Below are positions 17,427-25,009 of a stretch of 55,876 bases of DNA, one piece after another; position 1 is the first letter of the stretch, and every line of letters starts with the position of its first letter. The stretch covers positions 1 to 55,876 of the forward strand of contig CALCDT010000163.1 of NCBI GenBank assembly GCA_937900425.1, given 5' to 3'. Both the position numbers and the translations under genes were made by a program. Source of the DNA: an uncultured Alphaproteobacteria bacterium (GTDB lineage: Bacteria; Pseudomonadota; Alphaproteobacteria; Rhizobiales; Pleomorphomonadaceae). Below the pieces are notes generated by a model, which saw nothing but the letters and a program-made list of their open reading frames with translations, was not told the DNA's origin and made no database searches.

Positions 17427-18049
17427 CCGCCCTTCCCCCCGAAACCACGGACGAGCGGATCGTCCACGTCGTCGACGACGACGAGGCGATCCGCGATTCG
17501 CTCGGCTTCCTGTTCTGCTCGCGCGGTCTGACGACGCGGGAATGGCCGAGCGGCGAGGCCTTCCTCGCCGGAGCGGCCGCGGAGGATTGCTGCTGCGTCG
17601 TCATGGACATGCGGATGGGCGGCCTCAGCGGCCTCGAGACCTTCGCCCGGATGAAGGCGGCGGGCGGCGACGTTCCGGTGATCTTCCTCACCGGCCACGG
17701 CGACGTTCCGGTCGCGGTCGAGGCGCTGAAAAAGGGTGCCTTCGACTTCGTCGAAAAACCGTTCAACGACAATGCTCTGGTCGACGTCGTTCTCGCCGCG
17801 CTCGAAGAGGCCGCCAGCAAGCGGTCGCTGTCGGCCGGGCGCGGGGCGGTGGAGGTGCGGCTGCGGACGCTGACGCCGCGCGAGGTCGAGGTGCTGCGCC
17901 TGCTGCTCGACGGCCGGCTGAACAAGCAGATCGCCGACGATCTCGGCGTCTCGATGCGCACCGTCGAAGTCCACCGCGCCCGGGTCTTCACCAAGATGGG
18001 GGTGCGCAACGCGGTGGAACTCACCCGTCTGCTGCCCGATTTCGCGTGA
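17423..18049 (+). CDS. dctR: Response regulator of the C4-dicarboxylate system (FixJ/LuxR type)
   Basis: The 208-residue regulator has a receiver domain (about 11-125) with acidic residues Asp18-Asp20, phospho-acceptor Asp62 in VVMDMRMGG and the conserved Lys in VEKPF. A LuxR-type helix-turn-helix follows (about 146-203: LTPREVEVLRLL, NKQIADDLGVSMRTVEVHR). It is the cognate partner of the kinase it overlaps, and by analogy with R. capsulatus DctR it should activate dctPQM. Its stop is followed by a 726-base region without genes. Confidence 0.92.
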   Translation: MTALPPETTDERIVHVVDDDEAIRDSLGFLFCSRGLTTREWPSGEAFLAGAAAEDCCCVVMDMRMGGLSGLETFARMKAAGGDVPVIFLTGHGDVPVAVEALKKGAFDFVEKPFNDNALVDVVLAALEEAASKRSLSAGRGAVEVRLRTLTPREVEVLRLLLDGRLNKQIADDLGVSMRTVEVHRARVFTKMGVRNAVELTRLLPDFA

Positions 18050-18266
18050 GACGAGCGGACGGGCTTGCGAAGTTGAGTCGCTTTTCCGGTTCAAGTCGTT
18101 GGTTTTGCGACGTCGGCCGATCGATGTGGCGCGTAGTCGGCGGGATTTTCCCGAACCGGGATTGGCAAAAGGAATAGACACGTCGACCCGGAAGATGCCG
18201 AACCGCCATCCGGTAGCCGGCTCTAGGCCATCCCTTTCCGGTTCGGGCACCCTTCCATGGGCCTCA

Positions 18267-18411
18267 CCGCCGTCATTCCCGCGAAAGCGGGAATCCAGCC
18301 ATCCGCGTCGGATGCCCTTGCGAATGAGGGCAAAACTCCGCCGCCCCAAGATACTCGCCGGCCGTTCCCCTGCCGCCTGCTGGATTCGCGCTTTCGCGGG
18401 AATGACGGCGG
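18267..18411. repeat. Inverted-repeat element, copy 1
   Basis: The left arm (18267-18300) reads CCGCCGTCATTCCCGCGAAA then GCGGGAATCCAGCC. The right arm (18379-18411) is the inverse, with TGGATTCGCGCTTTCGCGGG then AATGACGGCGG. About 80 bases lie between the arms. The same arms recur at 24214-24343. There is no coding content. Confidence 0.75.
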
Positions 18412-18515
18412 ATAGGGCTGGGAAAACGATTTCGGAAAGGTCGGAGAGAGGTCGGTCCAAGTGCGCGCCGGCATTGTCTCCCTTCGACTCCCTCCCGCTC
18501 GGCGAGGCCATTGGG

Positions 18516-18536
18516 TCGCCGGGTCGAGCCCGGCGA
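18516..18536. repeat. Short hairpin repeat
   Basis: The stem TCGCCGGG pairs with CCCGGCGA around a TCGAG loop, followed by TGACGGGAGA. The sequence resembles common dispersed palindromic repeats in high-GC genomes. It could also act as a transcription stop after dctR, though it lies almost 470 bases downstream. Confidence 0.4.
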
Positions 18537-18775
18537 TGACGGGAGAGAGGCAGAGATTGCTGACGGCCGACGAATTCGCCGAGCCGAACAGCAGTGCTCC
18601 AGGCGAGCGATGACGATCGAGAGCTGAAACGTCGGGGGCCGCACGCCCGGACCTGCTCGGGGATCCCGCGTTCCAAGAAACCGGCGAACCGATGGCGGTC
18701 GCCGCAGTTACGCCCACATCCGGGCCTCAGGATCGCCACGCGGCTCTGCGGCCGTCCCCTTCGTGGAGAGTTTCC

Positions 18776-19138
18776 ATGCGCGTCGCGCCCGTCCTCCTTC
18801 TCGCCCTCGCCCTCGCCGGCTGCCAGACCGTCAACAGCCGCGAGGCGGCCGAGCAGCGCATGCTGTCCTATCAGGGTCTCGGCGAACGCCAACTCGTCGA
18901 GCAGTTGGGTCCGCCCGACAACGTCTACGTCGGCGGCGGCAAGCGGTACCTGACGTGGTATTCGGCGAAGACCCAGGTCCGGCCGCCCTACACCTATTCG
19001 ATGCGCGGTCCCGAACGTCCCTGGTGGGTCCTGCCGCACGAGGTCGACGACCGCCGCATCACACGGACCTGCAAGACGACGCTGATTCTGGAGCGGGGCA
19101 AGGTGACGGGCTGGAACCTGCAGGGCGACGGCTGCTGA
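18776..19138 (+). CDS. Small predicted lipoprotein of unknown function
   Basis: The 120-residue protein starts with a lipoprotein signal peptide: MRVAPVLLLALALAGC, a lipobox LAGC with the lipidated Cys at position 16. The mature part has a short motif resembling small outer-membrane-assembly lipoproteins (LVEQLGPPDNVYVGGGKRYL), followed by a Tyr/Trp-rich stretch and two further Cys residues (CKTTL and the last residue). The LGPPD turn is typical of SmpA/BamE-like folds, but identity with BamE is not supported. It stands alone, facing the trxC operon convergently. The start ATG lies 6 bases after GGAGAG. Confidence 0.72.
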   Translation: MRVAPVLLLALALAGCQTVNSREAAEQRMLSYQGLGERQLVEQLGPPDNVYVGGGKRYLTWYSAKTQVRPPYTYSMRGPERPWWVLPHEVDDRRITRTCKTTLILERGKVTGWNLQGDGC

Positions 19139-19169
19139 CACACTCGCCCGGCGGTGGCGAGGCGACCGA

Positions 19170-19613
19170 TCACCGGGTGGACGCAAGATTGGCCTCCGCC
19201 CACTCCACGATCCGGCTCGTATTCATGGCGCCGGCCGTGCGCGCGACGACGCGCCCGCCGCTCGCCAGCAGCAGGGTCGGGATCGAGCGGATCTCCAGCC
19301 TGGCCGAGACCGTCGGCGCGGTGTCGGAGTTGAACTTCAGCAACCGGAAGCGCGGCTCGAGCCGCTCCGCCGCCGCCTCGAAGGCCGGAGCCATCATCCG
19401 GCACGGCCCGCACCACGGCGCCCAGACGTCGACGAGCAGCGGCACCTCGCTGAAGGCGATCTGACGCTCGAAGCCGGCCTCGTCGACCTCCAGCGCGTGG
19501 CCGGTGAAGAACGGCTCCCGGCACTTTCCGCAGCGCGCCTCCGCCGCCGGCTTCTCGGGCGGCAGGCGGTTCTTCTGGCCGCAGTGACTACAGACGATCT
19601 GACGCGCGGTCAT
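19170..19613 (-). CDS. trxC: Thioredoxin 2 (zinc-containing)
   Basis: The 147-residue protein has the two-part structure of TrxC. An N-terminal zinc-binding region has CSHC (Cys8, Cys11) and CGKC (Cys28, Cys31), and a thioredoxin domain carries the active site WCGPC (Cys68, Cys71). The cis-proline loop is at RSIPTLLL. TrxC reduces disulfides in the cytoplasm, often under oxidative or reactive-sulfur stress. It starts 20 bases after the RND pump gene and is the last member of a four-gene minus-strand unit with DUF2892, adaptor and pump. The context suggests it supports that stress response. Confidence 0.92.
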   Translation of the reverse strand: MTARQIVCSHCGQKNRLPPEKPAAEARCGKCREPFFTGHALEVDEAGFERQIAFSEVPLLVDVWAPWCGPCRMMAPAFEAAAERLEPRFRLLKFNSDTAPTVSARLEIRSIPTLLLASGGRVVARTAGAMNTSRIVEWAEANLASTR

Positions 19614-19633
19614 CGCCCGAACCAATCCTCCCC

Positions 19634-22600
19634 TCAGGTCCGCAGCACCCTGTAGATCGCCGGGATCACCAGCACCGTCAGCAGCGTCGAGGAGGCGAGG
19701 CCGAACAGCAGGGAGATGGCGAGGCCCTGGAAGATCGGGTCGGTGAGGATCACCGCCGCGCCGATCATCGCCGCCAGCGCCGTCAGCAGGATCGGCTTGA
19801 AGCGGATGGCGCCGGCCTCGATCAACGTCTCGGTCAGCGGAACGTCGTCGCGGCGGGCGTGGCGGATGAAGTCGACCAGCAGGATCGAGTTGCGCACGAT
19901 GATGCCGGCGAGGGCGATGAAGCCGATCATCGACGTCGCCGTGAACGGCGCCGCGAACAGGACGTGGCCGCCGAGGATGCCGATGAAGGTCAGCGGGATC
20001 GGCGTCAGGATGACGAGCGGCACCTTGAACGAGCCGAACTGGGCGACGACGAGGATGTAGATGCCGAGCATCGCCACCATGAAGGCGGCTCCCATGTCGC
20101 GGAAGGTGACCCAGGTCACCTCCCACTCGCCGTCCCAGAGCAGCACCGGATGGTCGCGCTCGTGCGGCTGGCCGTGGAGGGCGATCACCGGCTTCGGCAG
20201 GTCGCCCCAGTCCATGGCGTCGATCGCATCCTGGACCGCGAGCATGCCGTAGAGCGGAGCCTCGAAGTCTCCCGCGAGTTCCGCCGTCACCATCTCGGCG
20301 TCGAGGCCGTTGTGGCGGAACACCGGGTAGGACGCGGTCTCGCGGTCGATGCGCAGGACGTCGCCGAGTTCGACCACGCCGCGGGCGCCGGGCAGCACGT
20401 TGGCCGGGATCGGGGTGGAGAGCATGCGCTCGTCAAGCACCTTCTCGCCCTTCGGCCGCTCCAGCACGATCGGGATCGGCTGACGGCCGCCGCCGCGATG
20501 GGAATAGCCGACGGTGGTGGAGCCGCCGAGGATCGCCATCGTGTCGAAGACATCGCCCTCCTCGACGCCGAAGAACTCGACGTCGTCGGGCGAGATGCGG
20601 GCGCGCAGGCGCGGCGCCGGCACGCCGAAGCTGTTGTCGACGTCGACGACGAAGGGCACCGAACGGAACGCCTCCTCGACCCTGGTCGCGACGGCGCGGC
20701 GCGTTTCGGCGTCCGGTCCGTAGATCTCGGCGAGCAGCGTCGCCATCACCGGCGGGCCGGGCGGCGGCTCGACCACCTTCAGCGAGGTGCCCTCGGGCAC
20801 GGCGACCGCCGCGAGGCGGCGGCGCAGGTCGAGGGCGATCGCATGGCTCGACCGATCCCGTTCGCCCTTCGGCGTCAGATTGACCTGGACGTCGCCCATC
20901 TGCGGCATCGCCCGCAGGTAGGAGTGGCGGACGAGGCCGTTGAAGTTGAAGGGCGCGGCGGCGGCGGCGTGGGTCTGGACCGACACGACCTCGGGCAGGT
21001 CGAGGGCGACGCGGGCGACGTCCTGCACCACCGCGTCGGTCGCCTCCACCGGGGAGCCCTCGGGCAGGTCGACGGTGACGGACAGCTCCGACTTGTTGTC
21101 GAAGGGCAGCAGCTTGACCGTGACGTCCTTCGTGTAGAACAGCCCGAGCGAGCCGAGCGTTGCGACGCCGACGAGGACGAGGAAGATCCAGCTCCGCGTC
21201 TTGGAGCCGAGGACCGGCCGGGCGACGGCGGCGTAGGCGCGGCCGAGCGGGCCGCCGCCATGGGCGTCGGCGTGGTCGTGGAGCGGCGCCTTGCCGGCGA
21301 ATTTCAGCATCAGCCAGGGCGTCACCGTCACCGCGACGAAGAAGGAGAAGATCATCGCGGCGGAGGCGTTGGCCGGGATCGGGCTCATGTAGGGCCCCAT
21401 CATCCCCGACACGAACATCATCGGCAGCAGGGCGGCGACGACCGTGAGGGTGGCGACGATGGTCGGGTTGCCGACCTCCGCCACCGCCTCGATCGCCGAC
21501 TGCCGGCGATCGGCCCCGCCCGCCATGCCCCAGTGCCGGGCGATGTTCTCGATGACGACGATGGCGTCGTCGACGAGGATGCCGATCGAGAAGATCAGGG
21601 CGAACAGCGAGACCCGGTTGAGGGTGTAGCCCATCATTGACGCGGCGAAGAGCGTGAGCAGAATCGTCACCGGGATGACGATCGCCACCACCAGCGCCTC
21701 GCGCCGGCCGATCGCGAAGAAGACGAGGGCGATGATCGACAGCGTGGCGAGGCCGAGGTGGAACAGCAGTTCGTTGGCCTTCTCGTCGGCGGTCTCGCCG
21801 TAGTCGCGCGTCACCTCGACGTGCATCGACGAGGGAACGAGGCTTCCTTCCAGCGCCTCGACCCGCTCGAGGATGCGCTCGGCGACGGTGACGGCGTTGG
21901 CGCCCGCCCGCTTGGCGAGGGCGAGCGTCACGGCCGGAACGCGGCGCAGATCGCCGTCGTCATCGCGGGTGACGGTCGAGACCCGAAGATCGGAGGTGTC
22001 GGCGACATAGGAGACGTCGGCGACGTCGCGCACATAGACCGGACGGCCGTCGCGGGTGGTGACGAGGAGATCGCCGATCTCGTCGGGCGCGGCCAGCGTC
22101 CGGCCGGCGAGGAGCTCGATCTGGCGCCCGTCCTCCCGCACGAGCCCGGTCGAGAAGGCGCGGTTGGCGGCGGTGACCTTGCCGGAGAGCTGCTGCAGGG
22201 TGACGCCGTAGAGCGCCAGCCGCTCGGGATCGGGGGCGACGCGGATCGCGTCCGCCGCCTCGCCGACGATGTAGGTGAGGCCGACGTCGTCGATGGTGGC
22301 GAGGTCGACCTGCAATTCGCGGGCGATCCGCGACAGATCGGCCGCGCCGACGCCATCGTCCGCCTCGGCGGGCGTCAGGGTCAGGGTGAGAATCGCGACG
22401 TCGTCGATTCCGCGGCCGACGACGAGCGGCTCGGGAATGCCGACGGGGATCGCCGTCAGGTTGGCGCGGATCCGGTCGTGGACGCGCAGCACCGCCGAAT
22501 CGGCCGAGGTGCCGACCTTGAAGCGTGCGGTGACGACGACCGTGTCGTCCGACGTCTGCGAATAGACGTGCTCGACGTCGTTGATCGCCTTGACGAGGGT

Positions 22601-22828
22601 TTCGAGCGGTTCGGTGACGAGCTTGACCGCGTCCTCGGCGGCGAGACCACTGGCCGAGACGCGGATGTCGACCATCGGCACCGAGATCTGCGGTTCCTCC
22701 TCGCGCGGAAGCGTCGCGAGCGCGACGAGGCCGAGCGCGAAGGAGGCGAGGAGGAACAGCGGCGTCAGCGGCGAGGTGATGAAGGCGCGGGTCAGGCCGC
22801 CGGCGATGCCGAGAGGTTGCGGCTTCAT
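19634..22828 (-). CDS. RND-family efflux permease (AcrB-like)
   Basis: The 1064-residue inner-membrane proton-driven pump has twelve transmembrane segments expected: TM1 near residue 22, TM2-6 at about 355-525, TM7 near 555 and TM8-12 at about 905-1060. The relay motif SIGILVDDAIVVIENIARH (TM4) holds the two Asp residues used for proton transfer. Two large periplasmic loops carry the porter domain. It overlaps the adaptor gene by 4 bases (ATGA). No outer-membrane channel gene is nearby, so a shared TolC-like protein must be used if the pump is tripartite. The His/Asp/Gly-rich loop HDHADAHGGG lies in the cytoplasmic connector and may bind metal. The substrate is not predictable. Confidence 0.92.
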   Translation of the reverse strand: MKPQPLGIAGGLTRAFITSPLTPLFLLASFALGLVALATLPREEEPQISVPMVDIRVSASGLAAEDAVKLVTEPLETLVKAINDVEHVYSQTSDDTVVVTARFKVGTSADSAVLRVHDRIRANLTAIPVGIPEPLVVGRGIDDVAILTLTLTPAEADDGVGAADLSRIARELQVDLATIDDVGLTYIVGEAADAIRVAPDPERLALYGVTLQQLSGKVTAANRAFSTGLVREDGRQIELLAGRTLAAPDEIGDLLVTTRDGRPVYVRDVADVSYVADTSDLRVSTVTRDDDGDLRRVPAVTLALAKRAGANAVTVAERILERVEALEGSLVPSSMHVEVTRDYGETADEKANELLFHLGLATLSIIALVFFAIGRREALVVAIVIPVTILLTLFAASMMGYTLNRVSLFALIFSIGILVDDAIVVIENIARHWGMAGGADRRQSAIEAVAEVGNPTIVATLTVVAALLPMMFVSGMMGPYMSPIPANASAAMIFSFFVAVTVTPWLMLKFAGKAPLHDHADAHGGGPLGRAYAAVARPVLGSKTRSWIFLVLVGVATLGSLGLFYTKDVTVKLLPFDNKSELSVTVDLPEGSPVEATDAVVQDVARVALDLPEVVSVQTHAAAAAPFNFNGLVRHSYLRAMPQMGDVQVNLTPKGERDRSSHAIALDLRRRLAAVAVPEGTSLKVVEPPPGPPVMATLLAEIYGPDAETRRAVATRVEEAFRSVPFVVDVDNSFGVPAPRLRARISPDDVEFFGVEEGDVFDTMAILGGSTTVGYSHRGGGRQPIPIVLERPKGEKVLDERMLSTPIPANVLPGARGVVELGDVLRIDRETASYPVFRHNGLDAEMVTAELAGDFEAPLYGMLAVQDAIDAMDWGDLPKPVIALHGQPHERDHPVLLWDGEWEVTWVTFRDMGAAFMVAMLGIYILVVAQFGSFKVPLVILTPIPLTFIGILGGHVLFAAPFTATSMIGFIALAGIIVRNSILLVDFIRHARRDDVPLTETLIEAGAIRFKPILLTALAAMIGAAVILTDPIFQGLAISLLFGLASSTLLTVLVIPAIYRVLRT

Positions 22829-23844
22829 GGCTGGACGGCCCCGCCGGCGGCGGCATCGGGGATGACGATCTCGGCGCCGGCGGCGAGACCGGTGAGGATC
22901 TCCACCACGCGCTCGCCGCCCAGCGTGAGACGGCGGCCGGTGACGACGGCACGTTCGCTCTCACCCTCCCCGGCCTTGACGGTGACGAGGTCGATGCCGG
23001 CGCGGGTGGCGACGGCGACCTCGGGGACGAGCAGGGCCTTCCGGCTGCCGATCGGGACGCGGACCAGCAGGCGGGCATCGACGAATTCGGTATCGAGGCC
23101 GGCGACCTCGACGTCGGCGACGACGCGGCCGTTCTCGATCTGCGGGTAGATCCTGGCGAGCCGGCCCTCGACCGGTCCCGCCTGGGTGCCGATCTCGAGC
23201 GGGGCGCCCTGCTTCAGCATGCGGGCATGACGCTCGGGAATGGCGAGGCGCAGGAAGAAGCCGCCGCCGGCGACGGTCGCGACCGATTCGCCCGCCATCA
23301 CCACGGCGCCGCGGGTGACGGGAACAACGATCACCCGTCCGCTCGCCGGCGCCAGCACGTCGCCCTCGGCGGCCTGCTGGACGACGACCTGGCGCTGGGC
23401 CTGCGTGGAGGCGAGCTGGTTTCGGGCGACGTCGACCGTCGTGCGGAGCTGGTCGAGCTGCTGGCTGGAGACGATGCCGCGCTTCAGCAGGGTCTCGCCG
23501 CGGCCAAGTTCGGTCTCGGCATTGTCGAGCTGCGATTTCAGCGCCCGGATCTGGGCGTCGAGCGCGGCGATCTGGAAGTCGATCTTCTCGTCGCGGACCC
23601 GCGCCAGCACGTCGCCGGCAGCGACCTCGTCGCCTTCTGTGACCGAAAGGTCGACCAGCGTGCCGCCGAGCCGCGCCCGGGCCGGGATGCTGTCGCGGGC
23701 CTCGACCCGGCCGTAGACCGCCTTCCACTCCGGCAGGTCGACCGGGGCGACCACGAGGGTCTCGGCGTGCAGCGTCGCCGCCGACCCGGCGAACAGGATG
23801 GCGGCGAGGAGAAGGCGGCCGTGACCGCGGCGGCGAGGACCCAT
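22825..23844 (-). CDS. RND efflux periplasmic adaptor (membrane fusion protein)
   Basis: The 339-residue protein has a signal peptide (residues 1-27, ending TLHA) and no lipobox. It has the usual order: a barrel-sandwich half (GTLVDLSVTEGDEVAAGDVL), an alpha-helical hairpin (about 85-155, coiled-coil-like LDAQIRALKSQLDNAETELG), a second half-motif (VLAPASGRVIVVPVTRGAVV) and a beta-barrel region. It links the pump to an outer-membrane channel. ATG 23844 is chosen because it gives the signal peptide; the open frame upstream runs through the DUF2892 gene in another frame. It lies 11 bases after DUF2892. Confidence 0.9.
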   Translation of the reverse strand: MGPRRRGHGRLLLAAILFAGSAATLHAETLVVAPVDLPEWKAVYGRVEARDSIPARARLGGTLVDLSVTEGDEVAAGDVLARVRDEKIDFQIAALDAQIRALKSQLDNAETELGRGETLLKRGIVSSQQLDQLRTTVDVARNQLASTQAQRQVVVQQAAEGDVLAPASGRVIVVPVTRGAVVMAGESVATVAGGGFFLRLAIPERHARMLKQGAPLEIGTQAGPVEGRLARIYPQIENGRVVADVEVAGLDTEFVDARLLVRVPIGSRKALLVPEVAVATRAGIDLVTVKAGEGESERAVVTGRRLTLGGERVVEILTGLAAGAEIVIPDAAAGGAVQP

Positions 23845-23855
23845 GATGCGTATCC

Positions 23856-24056
23856 TCAGAAGGCGGTGCCGGGCTTGACGCCGAGCTTTTTCAGGACCAT
23901 GGCGGCCGGACAGAAGCCGGTGAAGGCCGACTGCAGCATGTTGACGCCGACGAACACCGTCAGCCAGACGAAGGCCGGGGACACGGTGAGCGTGAGCGCG
24001 ACCGAGAGCAGGATCATGGCGCCGGCGAAGGCGAGGATGATGCGATCGAGGGACAT
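23856..24056 (-). CDS. DUF2892 (YgaP-like) small membrane protein, first copy
   Basis: The 66-residue protein has two hydrophobic helices (about 5-25 and 28-45) and the DUF2892 signature NMLQSAFTGFCPAAMVLKKLG, of which the core is GFCPAAMVL with Cys49. The domain is the membrane part of YgaP-type rhodaneses, and the genes are often controlled by sulfide- or redox-sensing ArsR-family repressors. Here it leads a compact unit with the adaptor, RND pump and TrxC. Its promoter carries an AT-rich motif shared with the second DUF2892 gene. The exact function of the domain is not known. Confidence 0.88.
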   Translation of the reverse strand: MSLDRIILAFAGAMILLSVALTLTVSPAFVWLTVFVGVNMLQSAFTGFCPAAMVLKKLGVKPGTAF

Positions 24057-24082
24057 GACGGATCTCCGGGTGATCAGATATT

Positions 24083-24115
24083 TTAGTATTTACGCATATA
24101 TTCACTTTTCGTCAA
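24083..24115 (-). promoter_or_regulatory. Promoter with operator-like motif for the DUF2892-RND-trxC unit
   Basis: On the minus strand a -35 TTGACG (24110-24115) and -10 TAAATA (24087-24092) are 17 bases apart, 31 bases before the start codon. The plus-strand 11-mer TTAGTATTTAC (24083-24093) covers the -10 and is repeated exactly at the second DUF2892 promoter. This suits a repressor that blocks RNA polymerase. Confidence 0.55.
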
Positions 24116-24213
24116 GAGCCGGTGATCGTGAATGGTCGCAGGTTCGGTGTTCGCCGTCCTTGACGCATCTCATCGAGCGGTCCTCGGTGGGCACCGGCAC
24201 GCTGCGGCGGCGC

Positions 24214-24343
24214 GCGACGCGGGAATCCAGCGGTCGGCAGGGGAACGGCGGCGATGGCGGCGGGGCGCCGGGGGTTCGGAAGCCGCTCGCGAGGTTCACC
24301 TCCGCGGATGGCTGGATTCCCGCGTTCGCGGGAATGACGGTGG
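24214..24343. repeat. Inverted-repeat element, copy 2
   Basis: The right arm (24311-24343) reads GCTGGATTCCCGCGTTCGCG then GGAATGACGGTGG, matching copy 1. The left arm (24214-24232) is shortened to about 19 bases. The spacing between the arms is similar to that in the copy at 18267-18411. Confidence 0.7.
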
Positions 24344-24523
24344 AGAGGCTCCCGGAAGGTGCCCGCCGCGCCCGTTCCCTCGCGATCCGGGTGCCGCCGT
24401 GAGCCACGCCCGTCGCCGCCGCCGTTCAGGAGAAGGCGGGGAGAGTTCGGGTCAAACGTATGCCGGCATGAGGCGCGACGGTCCGGCGCGAATGGCGTTC
24501 CATTCGGCCGGCATCCGTGAATA

Positions 24524-24548
24524 TTAGTATTTACTGATTTATAAATAC
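24524..24548 (+). promoter_or_regulatory. Operator-like palindrome at the second DUF2892 promoter
   Basis: GTATTTA (24527-24533) and TAAATAC (24542-24548) form a perfect 7-bp dyad with an 8-base spacer, overlapping a possible -10 TATAAA (24540-24545). The 11-mer TTAGTATTTAC (24524-24534) is identical to that at 24083-24093. AT-rich dyads like this are bound by ArsR-family repressors. Confidence 0.5.
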
Positions 24549-24633
24549 ATGGTCTGTTGTCCCGGAAGCGGATGGCAGTCCCGTCCGGGAATCGTTTTGG
24601 AACCGCGGGCGTCGGCCCGCCGGAGGACGTCGG

Positions 24634-24858
24634 ATGAACAACGTCGGATCGCTCGACCGCATGCTGCGGATTCTCGCCGGTCTCGTCTTGCTCGCGGTGG
24701 CGCTGCTGCCCCCGCTCGCCAACATGTCGATCATCGCCGGTCTCGGCCCGTGGAAATGGGCGCTGGTCGTCGTCGGCGTGGTGATGCTGGCGACCGGCCT
24801 CACCCGCAGCTGCCCGGCCTACACGCTGCTCGGCGTGCGGACGAACGGGCGCAGGTAA
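24634..24858 (+). CDS. DUF2892 (YgaP-like) small membrane protein, second copy
   Basis: The 74-residue protein has two hydrophobic helices (about 9-29 and 40-56). The conserved block TGLTRSCPAYTLLGVRT near the C-terminus, with Cys60, is the DUF2892 signature. It differs from the first copy in length and in the N-terminal MNNVGSLDRMLRI, a very common opening for this family. It is a single-gene unit, divergent from the first copy, with GGAGG seven bases or so before its ATG. Identical operator-like sequences suggest both copies respond to the same signal. Confidence 0.88.
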   Translation: MNNVGSLDRMLRILAGLVLLAVALLPPLANMSIIAGLGPWKWALVVVGVVMLATGLTRSCPAYTLLGVRTNGRR

Positions 24859-25009
24859 CCCCTTCCCGGCGCCCCGCCCCGGCGGGCGCCGGGCCGTCGT
24901 TCCGCACCCCGTAACCGTGCGGAACGGCAGACCCTGTTCCGGCCGGTCGCCCCACCGGCCGGAACAGGCGCTTCCGGCGGTGGCGGCCCGCGCCGTCGCG
25001 CTCTTCTCG

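Larger units (their letters stand above)
18050..18775. other. Gene-free region with repeats
   Basis: The region contains an inverted-repeat element (18267-18411) and a separate hairpin repeat (18516-18536). The remaining sequence shows no convincing gene on either strand; open frames here run through the repeats and have no family features. Confidence 0.5.
24057..24633. other. Gene-free region between two divergent DUF2892 genes
   Basis: The region holds the two DUF2892 promoters, one near each end, with a second copy of the inverted-repeat element between them (24214-24343). No gene is supported here. Confidence 0.6.

Noticed and set aside
18099..18717. Overlapping frames of 120-165 codons after dctR
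   Set aside because: They run through palindromic repeats and show no similarity to known proteins.
19859..21640. 593-codon plus-strand open frame opposite the RND pump
   Set aside because: Antisense to a clear RND permease; composition is almost entirely Asp/Arg/Gly/Val/His with no recognisable fold.
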